From Haemaphysalis longicornis (lineage: Eukaryota > Arthropoda > Arachnida > Ixodida > Ixodidae), in contig CM023448.1 in NCBI GenBank assembly GCA_013339765.2, positions 285,936,817 through 286,000,816 of the forward strand: a DNA stretch of 64,000 bases. Direction: 5' to 3'. Both the position numbers and the translations under genes were made by a program. The notes under the pieces are model-generated. The model saw only the letters and a list, made by a program, of their open reading frames with translations, searched no databases and was not told the origin of the DNA. Positions 12,624 to 24,597 of the stretch are shown piece after piece (position 1 is the stretch's first letter; every line of letters starts with the position of its first letter).

Positions 12624-13010
12624 AATTGCGCTGCGAGTCTGCTGCGTTTTTCGGCTCCTTTCATTTGCAGTGCACTGGCGTGAACGGCCACCTCTCTCTG
12701 CTGCGCAGTTTAAGCTCGAGCGACGGAATGCCTCGTGCTGTATGTAGAACGCCGGACCTTTCCCAACTCGGGTGCGCTCCCCCTGGGCGCCCCTGAGAGG
12801 CAGATCGCCACCTTTCGCACTGTCTTGTTCGCTACTGAACGTGATGCGCGTTTGCACGGCGGGTTGTTTTGACCATAGCTTCAAGCCTTCTTGCGTTCCC
12901 GCCTGTTTTGTGCTGTAACTGACACCACTTCTCTTATGATCAGTGGTTGACACCTAAAAGGGCAGACAAACAGTTTTATTTCGTCCCTACCGCCGAACCT
13001 CCAGGGGGTA
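12624..13010 (+). repeat. Diverged unnamed repeat, copy of 9900-10250
   Basis: Shared blocks (for example GATCGCCACC followed by TTCGCAC and CGTGATG) occur in the same order and orientation as in the 9900-10250 region. The LINE fragment at 10905-12616 splits this locus, so the repeat predates that insertion. I cannot name the family. Confidence 0.45.
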
Positions 13011-14584
13011 TTTATGAGGGCTCTGCGCAATATATTGCTCTTATTTACCTTTGGCGCTTTCAAAATTTAGAGTAGTGTGGAAAGGCGTTAAACATCGCTT
13101 CCCCTACGCAGCCACTACCACTATCACCACCACTACCCCCTCCCCTGTTGGCTACATGCCTGGTGCGACACTACGGCCTTGCCGTCCTAGCTAAGCTCCT
13201 CATTCTTCAGGTCCTATAGGAGTGTTTCCACACTGCCCCTTCGCGGGCAGTCGGAGGTGGCAGTAGACATATGGCGTGTTTCAACCACGTGCCTTGTGAG
13301 GTTCTGAAAATCTGGTAGTCCAAAAAATTAGCAGTCTTAGCTCGGCTGTGCCAGGATGTACGTAGCGTGAGCTAAGGTTCAGCTGGTTATTCTTAGCTTT
13401 CCTGGTTGTCTTGGATTAGCTTGATTATCATGCTTACTGCTGCATCAATGACACACACACGGTATACGCATTACGTGACACGTGCATATTTATCAAGCGG
13501 CTCCGGCGCAGCGTCACCAATCGCCCCAGAGCTAAGCTGGTTCCACAGGCGCACGCCGGTGTTGCTGCGACGCACGAGCCATCGGTTCCACACCCGGGCA
13601 CCCCTCGCATGATCATCAAGTGGGCCGGGCCGCCACGTGCGGAACTGAGGTCGGCGAAGACGCTGGGCGCGTGGGTACGTGAGAGACGCCGGGCAGCGAG
13701 CAACGTTCTGTGCGCCGTGGGACGTCACTGCTCTTCGCGCATGCGCAGTACGTGCGGCTTTCCAGGAGCCACGCGAAACTGCTCAACCTCGGCCAGTGTA
13801 GCTCACGCTACAAAATAGGACCGCGAGCCGGGGATCGCGCGCCGGGAAGAAACCGCAGCGCAGGAGGAGCGGCCGGAGTATGGCTCTGAGAAAAAGCGAC
13901 GGAGAGCACCACCGGAGTTGGCCACGTCGGCGGCATTTGTTGCAGCGAAAGAGCTTCGAAACCCATGTCACATCGAAGCGTTCGATGACGCTTTTTTCGC
14001 ATCAGTGAAACAGTGCGCTACTAGCCCAACGCCGGGGCTTGCGCAGAATGCCGGGGGAAGCGGAGAGGGCAGCGGTGGCTGCGACCTCCGATGGGCCTCA
14101 GGCTGCAACAATGCGTCATAAAGCACGCTTCGCGCTGGCCTCCCTTAGTGGCGTACCAGTCACCAGAGCCAGGCCACGCTGCGCTGCACGGCTGTAGGAT
14201 CTCCAGCAATATCGTCCATATTCCAGTCTACAGCCATCATACGAACGTAGGAACTGGAAAATAGCCTCAACCAATTTATTAGATAAACTGGCAGGAACCT
14301 TGGGTGTCGTTATGTTCAACATTAATACTTTCGCATTCGCAACTCCCAAGTGCCTAGCCGTTTCCTGTTTTTTTGTCTTATTTTGCATTATAGCTTAATA
14401 TAGCAGGTAGTATGGTTTTGGCCAACGTCAATACATCATTGTATCAAGTAGTGTCCCACAGAGTTCTAAAAGGCCCCTCGCAACTGAACAAGAAACAAAA
14501 TTTCGCTTGCTAGTGCAGACCGCCGTACACCTCATTATGCGGAAGCCCCTGTGGATGGTGAAGGGCCACAAGAAAAGTACTTAC
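13011..14584. other. Gene 3 intron with a GC-rich CpG-dense block
   Basis: The sequence between about 13480 and 14110 is visibly more GC- and CpG-rich than its surroundings. It contains the palindromic GCGCATGCGCAG at 13737-13748, matching the NRF1 half-site pair seen in animal CpG promoters, and GACGTCAC just before it. No convincing coding exon follows on either strand, so a promoter role is only a possibility. Confidence 0.3.
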
Positions 14585-14739
14585 TCATGTAACTCTCGCA
14601 GCGGACACTGTATATATTGCTCATGAGCTCGGACAGAATGTTGACCGTAATGACAAGCGGGTCTTTGGTTGCGTCAGTTTTATCACATTTTGTCTCTTTC
14701 CGTGCCTCTTCAAAGCATTTCTTGTAGTGGTAGTAGCAC
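14585..14739 (-). CDS. Array gene 3: N-cassette exon (compact)
   Basis: Internal exon of the Cys-cassette family. The acceptor ends ctttccag (AG at 14741-14740); the donor is a perfect gtaagt at 14584-14579. The 155 bases run phase 1 to phase 1. Seven codons precede C-x9-C-x28-C. This is the longest C2-C3 spacing in the family, and an extra Cys starts the exon (CYYHYKKC). The rest of the protein comes from 10310-10443, giving a compact product of about 96 residues plus an unseen signal exon. Function unknown. Confidence 0.76.
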
Positions 14740-14822
14740 CTGGAAAGAACATGGAGCCTCTTAGTTTGCACAATAATGAATTGTAATGGGAAGTTTGTTA
14801 ACAGAAAGCAGGAGCCGTTCTG

Positions 14823-15180
14823 GCGTGGCTATCCATCATGGGAAACAACGCAACGCGTAAAACAACGGTACGACAGCAAGGGGCACAACACAAGCGCTGA
14901 ATCAACTGGAGATTGCTAGGAAACGCAAAGAATATATACACGCAAGTGCGCGCATTAGCAGGGGGACAAGAAAAGGCTTATGCAACTCTGCATGAAATAA
15001 TGCGCTAAAAAGACAAATTCCAGGGAGAAGCGTGTGCAGAAGGGCTGACGTCAGCATACGGCCTACAATCTTAGCTTCTTAGTCAGCGCTTGTGTTGTGC
15101 CTTGTTCTATCGTCCCGTTCTTTTGCGCGCTCTGTTGTTTCCCATGATGATGTACCAACTCATCCAACTTTCATGGTGGC
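14823..15180. repeat. Fold-back (inverted repeat) element
   Basis: The left arm (about 14823-14902) and right arm (about 15080-15175) are imperfect inverted copies. Matching blocks include ATCATGGGAAACAAC / GTTGTTTCCCATGAT and GGCACAACACAAGCGCTGA / TCAGCGCTTGTGTTGTGCC. The core ACAACACAAGCGCT is close to the loop region of the palindrome at 22800-22909, so both belong to one type. It has no coding capacity. Confidence 0.6.
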
Positions 15181-15658
15181 TATTCATTTCTATGTACGTT
15201 GGGCTTATTGTGTATCCAAAACAGTTGAAAGAAGCCACATTGAGAAAAATATGATGTTAAGCAACATTGAGAAACATATGATGTTGTCATGATATTCCAC
15301 TAGAAACTCTATACAAACTCCGCCCATTCAGGCAATTATACGGGAATTTTTTTTTAACTTGAAAGATTGATTCCCGCGGGTGTTTTTCTAGTGGCTTCCT
15401 TCTGCTGCCAACTAATCTCCAGGGCTTCATTGCTAGCTGTGTAGTAGGTATGCACAGCTCTTTGGGGCATGCTAAGAAGCTAAAAGCATCTTGATTATCT
15501 GCGCTGCTTTGTACCGAAAGCGCTAATGTAACGAATTTTTTTTTTCAATCACAAAGGTTTCCTACCAAAGATGTGTGAATGCTCTTGTTGCAAGCGCTCG
15601 TATATTGTGCCTCAAGATAGTTGTTTGATTTCGCTCAGAAGAAATCAGTCACCGGTGC

Positions 15659-16492
15659 TTAAAGGGGACATGCAGACAAAATACAAGTCTGTATTATTCG
15701 AAAGATTTCGTGTTTTATAGTGCCCCAGCGCTTGTCCGGAAGCAAACGATGCTTTATTCACTAAGAAATTAATCAATTTAAGCTAAGATTTTGATTCTCC
15801 TGCCAAATCTTGTGTTTCCACGACTTCTGCAATGACATCACAAGAACCCCTGTGCAGCCGATTTCGTTACCGTTACCGTTAGTCAACCTAGATGGCACCA
15901 CCATACCGCGAAGGGCAGTTTTCTGCCCTTGCTTTGTTTTTGACCGTGTTTGAACCTGGGTTGTTTCTGTTAAGGTAGAAAATAATCGTTTCGTGGAACA
16001 TGGTGTTCGCTCGACAAGTATGGTCGGGTAAGACACCGTCGCTTGCGTCAATGGGCCAGTGTCGTCTGAGAACCCCAAAGCTCCGCAGTGCTGTGCATCT
16101 AAACCAAGCATAGTGCGCGCACTACCAACAGCCGTACGCAGCGGTACTTTTGCGTTTACGAGGGCTTTCGTACCTTCTGCTGATTGTCCCACCATTCTTA
16201 CTGATATAAAAAGAATATGCCCTAAATTTAAGCGCAAATAGCTCGTTTGACAAGCTTATAAGCTCTGCCTAATTTGCGTTTGCTGGCCTCCGCCAATCGC
16301 AGATCTGGCTAGTATGATATCTTAGGTTCTGTTGCGGGGAAATGAACTAGTGGGTCACATGGCCATTCCCTTTTTTCCTATTTATATAGCTTATTTGAGC
16401 GAAGAACGCGTTAAAAGTGGTGTCAGCATGATTCTAACGAGGCAATCTTTTGAATGAACGCAACTTGCATTTTGTCTTCATGGCCCCTTTAA
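15659..16492. mobile_element. Non-autonomous DNA transposon (MITE-like)
   Basis: Terminal inverted repeats of about 29 bp bound an 834-bp element: TTAAAGGGGACATGCAGACA at the left, and the reverse complement of TTAAAGGGGCCATGAAGACA at the right, the match continuing through AAAAT-CAAG. The interior has no convincing transposase. Flanking duplications are not clear. The TTAAAGGGG terminus recurs at 41515-43269. Confidence 0.65.
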
Positions 16493-16765
16493 TTAATCAG
16501 TCAGTCAATTTGAACGCAGCACTACTGGATTAGGTGTTGCGCACTTGGGTGGGCCTACCTCGCCGGAAGGCACCTGAATGACCGATAAGTGCGTTTGAGG
16601 AGCGCGTTTCAGAGGGAGGTCCTGCATACAGATTACGTTGGCCCTGCTGGCCTGCCAACTCTTGGGACATTTTGTTGCTTCTGAGTGCTCAAGCTCTAGA
16701 CACGGGCGCGAGCCCTTTTTATATTTTTGGAAAGTATTAGTTTTAACGAGTTTCTAATTTTATAT

Positions 16766-17187
16766 TGCCGCGAACCATGTATGGGTTTGATTATTTATTG
16801 TTTGTTTTTACTGCCGGGCCCCGCCCGGCTGTGTTATCTGCGTTCCAAACGAAGCGCGTCTTACATTCTTTACTTTTATGCCGCACGGGCTATCACATTC
16901 AGATAAGCAGACTGTTTCGCCCTAACGCCACTAGTCCAGAATAATCTTCTGCGATCTACAATGTTCTGGATGTGAATCGACGTTTCCAGAAACACTTGCG
17001 CCGAAAGATAAAAGCCTGCAGAGCAGATGCCGCGGCATTCATTCGACGACACTCGCCTGTGCTAGTCACTTTGTTGACCGCTGCTTCGCCGCCTTTGTAT
17101 TCTTTTGAGTTGTTAGGGGAGCACAAGTTCGCTCCAATAAACTTGTTTCTAATTCAAGACAACTGCGTCGTCCTTGGCTTCGTGACA
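16766..17187 (+). repeat. 5' LTR of the gypsy element
   Basis: It begins TGCCGCGAACC and ends TTCGTGACA, and is nearly identical to 22275-22695. It probably carries the promoter and polyadenylation signal (AATAAACTT near its end). Confidence 0.93.
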
Positions 17188-17189
17188 TC

Positions 17190-17206
17190 TGGTGAAGGTG
17201 CGGGGT
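17190..17206 (+). other. Candidate primer-binding site
   Basis: TGGTGAAGGTGCGGGGT starts two bases after the 5' LTR. TGG complements the CCA end of a tRNA, the usual primer for LTR element reverse transcription. I did not identify which tRNA. Confidence 0.6.
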
Positions 17207-17217
17207 ACGCACCCTTC

Positions 17218-18528
17218 ATGCCCACTTCAACCTCTGGAAGCCGCCAAGCCAGTCCAACAAGAGCCAGCCCCCGCCAGCAAGATTTACCACCTGAGTTCGG
17301 CCTACTACCGGAGAAAGCGAAGAAGAAAGACGTCGCCACCAGCACCATGGTCAACCAAGCCGATCCTCCCGTCGTTCTGCAGCAGCCACGGGAACCGCCA
17401 TCATTCCGAGGAGCCCCCGCAGAAGACCCAGATGAATGGTTGGAGAAACTGGAGCGCGTCCGGAAAATCAACAGGTTCGACGACGCAGAAACGTTCCGGC
17501 ATGTTTTCTTTTACTTGGAAGATTCGGCTCGCACATGGTTCGAGAATCACGAGAGCTGCTTGACAAACTGGGCTCAGTTCAAAAGCGAGTTCACGAAGAC
17601 CTTTACTACCGTGGTCAGAAAAGAGCGCTCAGCACTTTTACTTGAAACTCGAACGCAGCACCCCAACGAAGGGGTCGTGATCTTCGTTGAGGAGATGAAG
17701 CAACTATTTCGCCACGCGGACCCCGAAATGACGGAAGAAAAGAAGTTGCGCTTCTTAATGCGCGGTGTGAAGGAGGAACTGTTTGCGGGACTTGTCCGAA
17801 ATCCGCCAAAGACCGTCGCCGAATTCGTGACCGAAGCCAGCACCATTGAGAAAGCCATCGAAATGCGTGCTAAGCAGTACGACCGGAACTATGTTGGCAT
17901 GGCCAATGCGAATTGCGTCGACAACTTGCGCATTCCCGAAGATAGCCTACGGGAGACTATCCGCGAAATAGTGAGGGAGGAGCTGCGGAAACTGCTCCCA
18001 ACGCCGCCGCAACCACAAGTCGCTTCTCTTACCGACGTCATTAGAGAAAAAGTGCAGCAAGCGCTGGGAACTTCAACGACGCCAGTAGCACCTCGCGAGC
18101 CGCAAGCCATGACCTACGCGGCTGCTGTCCATCGCCCTCGCCCACCTGCACCCTATCGTCACGAGGGTCCGTACCGTCGTCCCCTCTCGCCGGCCCGACC
18201 ACCTGCGGCGCAACCCCCCGCCCCAAGGAAGACCGACGTGTGGTGAACGTCCGACAATCGTCCGCTGTGCTACCACTGCGGAGAGGCCAACCACATCTAC
18301 CGTCGCTGCCCCTACAGAAGGCTCGGTTTGCGAGGGTTCTCCGTCGACGCACCCCGCCCCCGAACTGGCCAGCGCCCATCGGAGATCGAAGAGTACCTGT
18401 CCAACACCAGCCGTCGACCAGCCCGTTTCAACCGTTCGCCGTCGCCCTACCCGTACCAGTCGCCGGACCGCCGTAGCAGTGCTGACTTCGCACGTGGAAG
18501 GTCCCCCAGCCCACGCGGGGGAAACTAA
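17218..18528 (+). pseudogene. gypsy gag with in-frame stop
   Basis: The structural polyprotein of the retrotransposon. The likely start is the ATG at 17218 or the better-context ATG at 17347; the frame is also open upstream into the LTR. The capsid-like region (EDPDEWLEKLERV, FRHVFFYLED) is followed by an Arg/Pro-rich tail. A TGA at 18244-18246 interrupts the frame. Past it, the same frame encodes a CCHC zinc knuckle (CYHCGEANHIYRRC, about 18268-18309) and ends at the TAA at 18526-18528. The stop would separate capsid from the nucleic-acid-binding knuckle unless read through. Confidence 0.85.
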
Positions 18529-21500
18529 AGGCGGCAACTTCTGGAGGTGAAGTTGCACAACGGCGGAAAACCGAAAACCCTGCAACGACGCAACGATTCG
18601 CCGAAGACTGATTTACGACATGCCCTCATCCCGACGACCCGACCTAACCCTGACGTGACTCCTGAACACGACGACAACCACACGGCGCGACGCGTACTTG
18701 ACATGACCAAACCTGCCGCTGAGACGACGACAACGACGACGCACAGTGCCCGACCGACCGCACAAGCCGAGACGCGACGCCCCGACGCACCCGGAACTCG
18801 AGGAAGGCGGCGTCCGACGTCCAGTTGTCCATCGACGGCTTTGACGTAGTCGCCCTCATCGACACGGGAGCCGACTACTCGGTAATGAGCGGGTGATTCA
18901 CGTCTAAGCTGAAGAAAGTTACGACAAGATGGGCTGGTCCACATATACGCACAGCAGGAGGCCACCTCGTGACGCCAAGTGGAACGTGCACATCGCTCGT
19001 TTGCCTAACTGCTCCCGCGACGTAATTCTCGGAATGGACTTTTTGACGGACAACGGCGCAATAATCGATCTGCAGACGAAGTCGATAACTTTTTCCTCCG
19101 ATCACTCCATGACGCCGGAATCGAACACCGCACACCGTGCAGCTGTAAGGATCGCAGATGACCACGTCACCCTGCCACCCCGCGCAAGCTTGGTCACCGT
19201 CTACTGGGAAGGTGCTGCTCCCGACGTCGATGCTATAGTGGAGAGTGACAAAAGGTTGCTTCTCGACCGCGGTGTGTCTGTCGCAAGAGGCATTGCGCGG
19301 TTTAAGCAGCGCAAATCCCACGTTTTGGTCACCAATTTCACCGAGGAGTACCAGCATTTAAATAAGGGCGCTTCAATTGCGTTCCTCGAAGAAACGCAAC
19401 AAGCAAGTGACGTGATCGCAGTAGTCGACTTTGAACACGCACCCGACGATACTTTGAAGCTTCCGCAGCCCTTCGACATGAATCCGGTGCTACCGTAAGA
19501 AGAAAAGAACAAGTTATTGGCTTTGCTGCGTCGCTACAGCGGGTGTTTTTCGTCGAACTCCAAGCTACGCCAGACACCTCTGACGAAGCACCGGATAACA
19601 ACCGAGGATGGAGCCCGACCTACCCGACAGTCACCATACCGCGTCTCTTCACACGAGCGCGAAGCCATCCGGACTCAAGTCGATGAAATGCTCAACGACG
19701 ACATTATACAGCCATCGAAAAGTCCGTGGGCGGCGCCGGTCGTACTCGTGAAGAAAAAAGACGGCACACTGAGGTTCTGCGTTGACTACCGGCGATTGAA
19801 CAGGATCACCAAAAAGGACGTGTACCCCCTGCCACGAATCGACGACGCCCTCGACCACCTCTGCCACGCGAAGTACTTCTCATCGATGGATCTGAAGACA
19901 GGCTACTGGCAAATTGAAGTGGGCGAGAGAGATCGAGAGAACACTGCATTCATAACCCCGGACGGCCTATACGAGTTCAAGGTGATGCCTTTTGGGCTAT
20001 GCACGGCACCAGCAACTTTCCAAAGAGTCATGGATACTGTGCTAGCTGGCCTGAAGTGGCACACCTGCCTCGTATACCTCGACGACGTTGTGGTATTCTC
20101 CCGGACTTTCGACGAACACCTTGCAAGGTTGCAGTCTGTACTCGAGGCCATCCGTACGTCGGGGTTAACGCTGAAGCCTGAAAAGTGCCGCTTCGCGTAC
20201 GGGGAACTCAAGTTTTTGGGCCATGTCGTCAACGCCGCGGGAGTCCGGCCTGATCCGGCGAAAACGTCCACCATAGCGAACTTCCCAAGACCGAAGGATA
20301 AGAAGGGCGTGCGGATATTTCTGGGACTATGCGCATACTACAGGCGCTTCGTCGCAAACTTCGCCGCATTGCAGAGCCACTCACCCGCTTGACGAAAGAT
20401 AGCACCCCTTTCAGCTGGGAAAATGCCCAAGAAACAGCCTTCTGCGAGCTGCAACAATGCCTGCAAAGCCCGCCTGTGCTCGCGCATTTCGACGAAAATG
20501 CCGAAACGGAAATGCACACGGACGCCAGTGATATAGGCTTGGGTGCCGTCCTCGTTCAAAAGCAAAGCGGGTGCGAGAAATTAATCGCCTATGCCAGCCG
20601 TGGTCTGTCCAAGGAAGAAAGAAACTACTCAGCCTCTGAGAAAGAGTGCCTCGCTATTATATGGGCCATTTCAAAATTTCGCCCATACGTGTATGGAATA
20701 CCATTCAAGGTTGTGACAGACCACCATGCGCTGTGTTGGCTCGCCAATTTGAAGGACCCCTCTGGCCGTCTTGGTAGATGGAGCTTGCGCCTGCAAGAAT
20801 TCGACGTTACAATAGTCCATAAATCCGGGAGGAAATACTCCGACGCCGACTGCCTGTCCCGTGCCCCCGTCGACCCGCCACCACAAGACTCCGATGAAGA
20901 CAGCGCGTTCTTCGGAGTCGTGACTGAGAGCGACCTGGCCGCCCAGCAGCGTGCCGACCACGATCTACGCGTCATGATCGACTACCTCCAAGGATGCAAC
21001 GTCGCCGTGCCCAGGGCCGTCAAACGCAACTTACCCGCATTCAGCCTGAAAAACTCCGTCTTCGTGAAGAAGAATTTCAGCCCCGGAACTAGAGCAAATT
21101 ATCTCCTTGTGATCCCGGCAGATCTTCGTGACGAAATTTTGGAAGCGTGCCACGACGACCCGTCTTCCGGACATCTCGGCACAGCTCGCACAATTGGGAA
21201 AATCAAGGCGAAGTACTACTGGCCCCGCCTTGCATCCGACGTCACCCACTACGTCCGTCGCTGCCGTGACTGCCAGCGACGAAAACGCCACCGACGAGAC
21301 CCGCCGGACTTCTGCAACCGATCGGCGTCCCATCTAGGCCCTTCCAACAGATTCGAATGGACCTTCTGGGCCCGTTCCCTACATCCCGATCCGAGAACAA
21401 GTGGATTGTTGTAGCGACAGACTACATGACGCCTTACGCAGAGACCGCCGCACTTCCGAGGGGGACTGCACAAGAAGTCGCAAAGTTCTTCATAAGCCAA

Positions 21501-22199
21501 GTTGTGCTGCGACATGGAGACCCGGAAGTCCTAATCACGGACCGCGGAACGGTCTTTACTGCGGAGCTTATGCAAGGGATATTACGCTACAGCAACACGG
21601 ATCACCGAAGAACGACGGCGTATCACCCCCAAACAAACGGACTAACGGGACGCCTGAACAAGACAATCGCGGATATGCTGTCAATGTACGTCGACGTTGA
21701 ACATAAGACTTGGGACGAAGTGCTACCCTACGTCACCTTTGCGTACAACACGGCTATCCAGGAAACTACGCAGATGACGCCGTTCGAGCTTGTCTACGGA
21801 AGACGGCCGACTACGATGCTCGACGCCATGCTTCCGCACGTAGAAGACGACGACATCAACGCCGACGTCCAAGGATACCTTCAGCGTGCGGAGGAGGCCC
21901 GCCAGCTGGCTCGAGTTCGTACAACGGACCAGCAGCTAGTGGATGCCGGGCGCTACAACCTCCGACGCCGAGACGCCGAGTACCACCCTGGGGATCGCGT
22001 GTGGGTTTGGACTCCCATCCGTCGACGCGGACTAAGTGAGAAGCTTCTGCGACGGTATTTCGGACCCTACCAGATTCTACGACGTGTCGGCCAACTTACC
22101 TACGAGGTGATCCCCGATGGTGATTCCGGAACATCACGACGACGCACGCAGCCCGAAGTCGTCCACGTAGTTCGCTTGAAACCTTACTATGCAAGATGA
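18529..22199 (+). pseudogene. gypsy pol: protease, RT, RNase H, integrase, multiply broken
   Basis: Protease: LIDTGADYS near 18855-18880, followed by a stop at 18894; its second half (VILGMDFL) is in another frame at about 19021-19045. RT at about 19700-20390 has WAAPVVLVKKKDG, VMPFGL and the catalytic YLDD at 20074-20085. After a frameshift near 20335, RNase H (HTDASDIGLGA) and the integrase HHCC zinc module follow in one frame to about 21340. Another frameshift precedes the integrase core (ATDYM, ITDRG) and a chromodomain-less C-terminus ending at 22199. The expected third catalytic Glu of the D,D,E triad in NGLTERLN-type motifs is Gly here (GGA at 21648-21650). Confidence 0.92.
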
Positions 22200-22261
22200 C
22201 GAACTTTTTTTGTTGTTCGTTCGGACAGTGTTTTATTTTAGCATCGGGTCGATGCACTCTT

Positions 22262-22271
22262 AGAGGGGGGG
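22262..22271 (+). other. Polypurine tract of gypsy element
   Basis: AGAGGGGGGG lies just upstream of the 3' LTR. This is the usual site priming plus-strand synthesis. Confidence 0.75.
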
Positions 22272-22274
22272 TAA

Positions 22275-22695
22275 TGCCGCGAACCATGTATGGGTTTGAT
22301 TATTTATTGTTTGTTTTTACTGCCGGGCCCCGCCCGGCTGTGTTATCTGCGTTCCAAACGGAGCGCGTCTTACATTCTTTACTTTTATGCCGCACGGGCT
22401 ATCACATTCAGATAAGCAGACTGTTTCGCCCTAACGCCACTAGTCCAGAATAATCTTCTGCGATCTACAATGTTCTGGATGTGAATCGACGTTTCCAGAA
22501 ACACTTGCGCCGAAAGATAAAAGCCTGCAGAGCAGATGCCGCGGCATTCATTCGACGACACTCGCCTGTGCTAGTCACTTTGTTGACCGCTGCTTCGCCG
22601 CCTTTGTATTCTTTTGAGTTGTTAGGGGTAGCACAAGTTCGCTCAATAAACTTGTTTCTAATTCAAGAAACTGCGTCGTCCTTGGCTTCGTGACA
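22275..22695 (+). repeat. 3' LTR of the gypsy element
   Basis: It matches 16766-17187 almost base for base, with a few substitutions and small indels near GGGGTAGCACAAG. It is followed by the target duplication ATAT. Confidence 0.93.
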
Positions 22696-22799
22696 ATATT
22701 GCCAAAATCAAGTTCACGCCTATTTTAAAATTAAATGAATGCTGATGGTATCAGGTGCGTAGGTTTCACAAGGTCGAGAACTGGGCTAGTTGGTATACA

Positions 22800-22909
22800 T
22801 TCATAATTTACCAGCGCAAACTAAACGGGACGAGAGAGGAGTACACAACAAGCGCTCGTGTTGTGTACTCCTTTCTCGTCCCGTTTAATTTGCGCTGGTA
22901 AATCATGAA
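22800..22909. repeat. Long near-perfect palindrome
   Basis: Arms 22800-22850 and 22859-22909 are inverted copies (TTTACCAGCGCAAA ... TTTGCGCTGGTAAA) separated by AGCGCTCG. It could form a 50-bp hairpin. The apex, ACACAACA-AGCGCTCG-TGTTGTGT, resembles the arms of the fold-back at 14823-15180. Confidence 0.8.
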
Positions 22910-24597
22910 CGTAGGTTTTACCTCATATGGCGGATGCATTCTTCTTGCTAAAAGATGCTAAGTGTGAAGCATGCTACCACACTTCGTAGTTTGGTAAGGT
23001 TTCGCCTATATAACGAATAATTTGAAAGACCGACAAAGACATTTAAGTAGCCTAAGAAATACTATCGCCGATAAAAGGATTGTTAGCGTTGAACCCTACA
23101 ACAAAGGAAAGGATGCAAACGCATGCTGCCATTTCCTGGCGCGCAGTATCCTGGAGCTTCACTCGCGAAGCAGATCTTATCTGGGTTCTGACCTGCTTGT
23201 AGCTATCTCGCTGTACGGCTGTCTGCCCGACGGCTTCTGGATTATGGGCGAAAGAACCGCTGTGATGGCTCAGTATCTAAGGTGTGACGCTACTGAGATA
23301 AGGTTGCGGGTTTGTTTTTTTTTTTTTTCGCCTTGGTAAACCGTTTTTCTGTAGAGACGCCAAAAAAAAGCCGAGTGTGCGCACTTTCGGTCCACCCAGA
23401 AAATTCTCCTTCAAATTTCAAGTGTACCTTTAGCGCGAAAAAAAACTATTTGATCTGAAGCTCGGGAAAACCAACGAAAAAAAGACGTAGACATGAAGCA
23501 AAGGAAACACAACACACAAGATGAGTAGATTATTATCGGACAGGCAACTAGAGTTTGACGAGCACTAGCTGTGACTGCGTGAGGACTACAACAAGGTTTT
23601 TCATAAGGAAATTAACGAAGAGGAGCATAATGACCATACAGTCGAGGAGTACGAGGTCCAAAAGTGTGATGGATTTCGAGGTGTTCCAAATGCGGCGCGA
23701 CAGGGGTAGTGCTAGTGGATGAGAGAGTCAGTGAAATAGAAAAATAAGAACGCAAAACAGGGCTGCTCTTTGTACGGTTGTCTCTGTCGAGTTCTAGACA
23801 GAGTAGTACAAGTTTTTTCGCTTTTAGGCCATGTCCCTAGAACGATCCCTGCCCTTTTCTTCAGAGCAATGCTGAGTATCTGTAGTATTCTGTTCAGTAT
23901 GAGGATGTTATTGCGATTGTGAAGAGAATATAAATTGATGTGTTGTTGCTGTTACCCATATCTAATTACGCATACACTGGGCTTAATAAAAGCGGTAACG
24001 GAAGGGAATATTTTCTGGTTCCGCATCTCCTGCAGGTTATGCCATGCACACTCCAAAGGGGCCTGGGAAGGGGGTTAAAGCCGTGACACACGTATGTCAA
24101 CCACCGCGAGATGCCTGCTTAATTCCGATGCTGACGTAGAGCAACCGTGCATGTTCTTTGTTTATCCCTGCAAAATTCGGCGCCTCGTCGCCTGGTTGCA
24201 GCTTTGACCCGTTAAATTTGAAATGGCGATGTCTGGCAGTGTCTCTTCCAGAGAAAGAATCCGTGCGTTGCATCTTGTAGAAAAGATTGCTGGCGTTAAG
24301 ACATGCCAGCAAAGGAATACCTCAAATATAGAAGGTTCATCAAAATGTCTTGCTAATGCAATGAACGCGAGCGCACGTGCTGCGTTCATTGTACTTATGA
24401 AGGAACCCTCTCCCGCGGATTTTTTTTTTTTTTTTTTGGCTATTCGAAAAAAAAAAAAAAGTCGCCGAAAGTCCGCTTCGCCACAGTGCACAAGAGTGGC
24501 GGCCAATGTCGGCGTCCAAAAGGACAAGTTCCTCGAATAAAGATTGCAGACGTACATGTTACGTGAACATCAAAATTAAGCTGGCATCCCGCGGTAC
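22910..24597. other. No gene; tRNA-like SINE head near 23261
   Basis: At 23261-23320 the plus strand reads TGATGGCTCAGTATC ... AAGGTTGCGGGTTTG, then a T run. This resembles the A-box and B-box head of a tRNA-derived SINE with an eroded B box. Facing poly-T and poly-A runs lie at 24420-24465. I see nothing else I can support. Confidence 0.4.

Larger units (their letters stand above)
16766..22695 (+). mobile_element. Ty3/gypsy LTR retrotransposon, structurally complete but decayed
   Basis: A 5.93-kb element with 422/421-bp LTRs (TG...CA) and perfect 4-bp target duplications ATAT at 16762-16765 and 22696-22699. The order is LTR, primer-binding site, gag, protease, RT, RNase H, integrase, purine tract, LTR. 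This pol order is diagnostic of Ty3/gypsy. The LTRs are nearly identical, so the insertion is relatively recent. Even so, gag and pol carry several stops and frameshifts and an altered integrase active site. It lies between genes 3 and 4. Confidence 0.95.
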
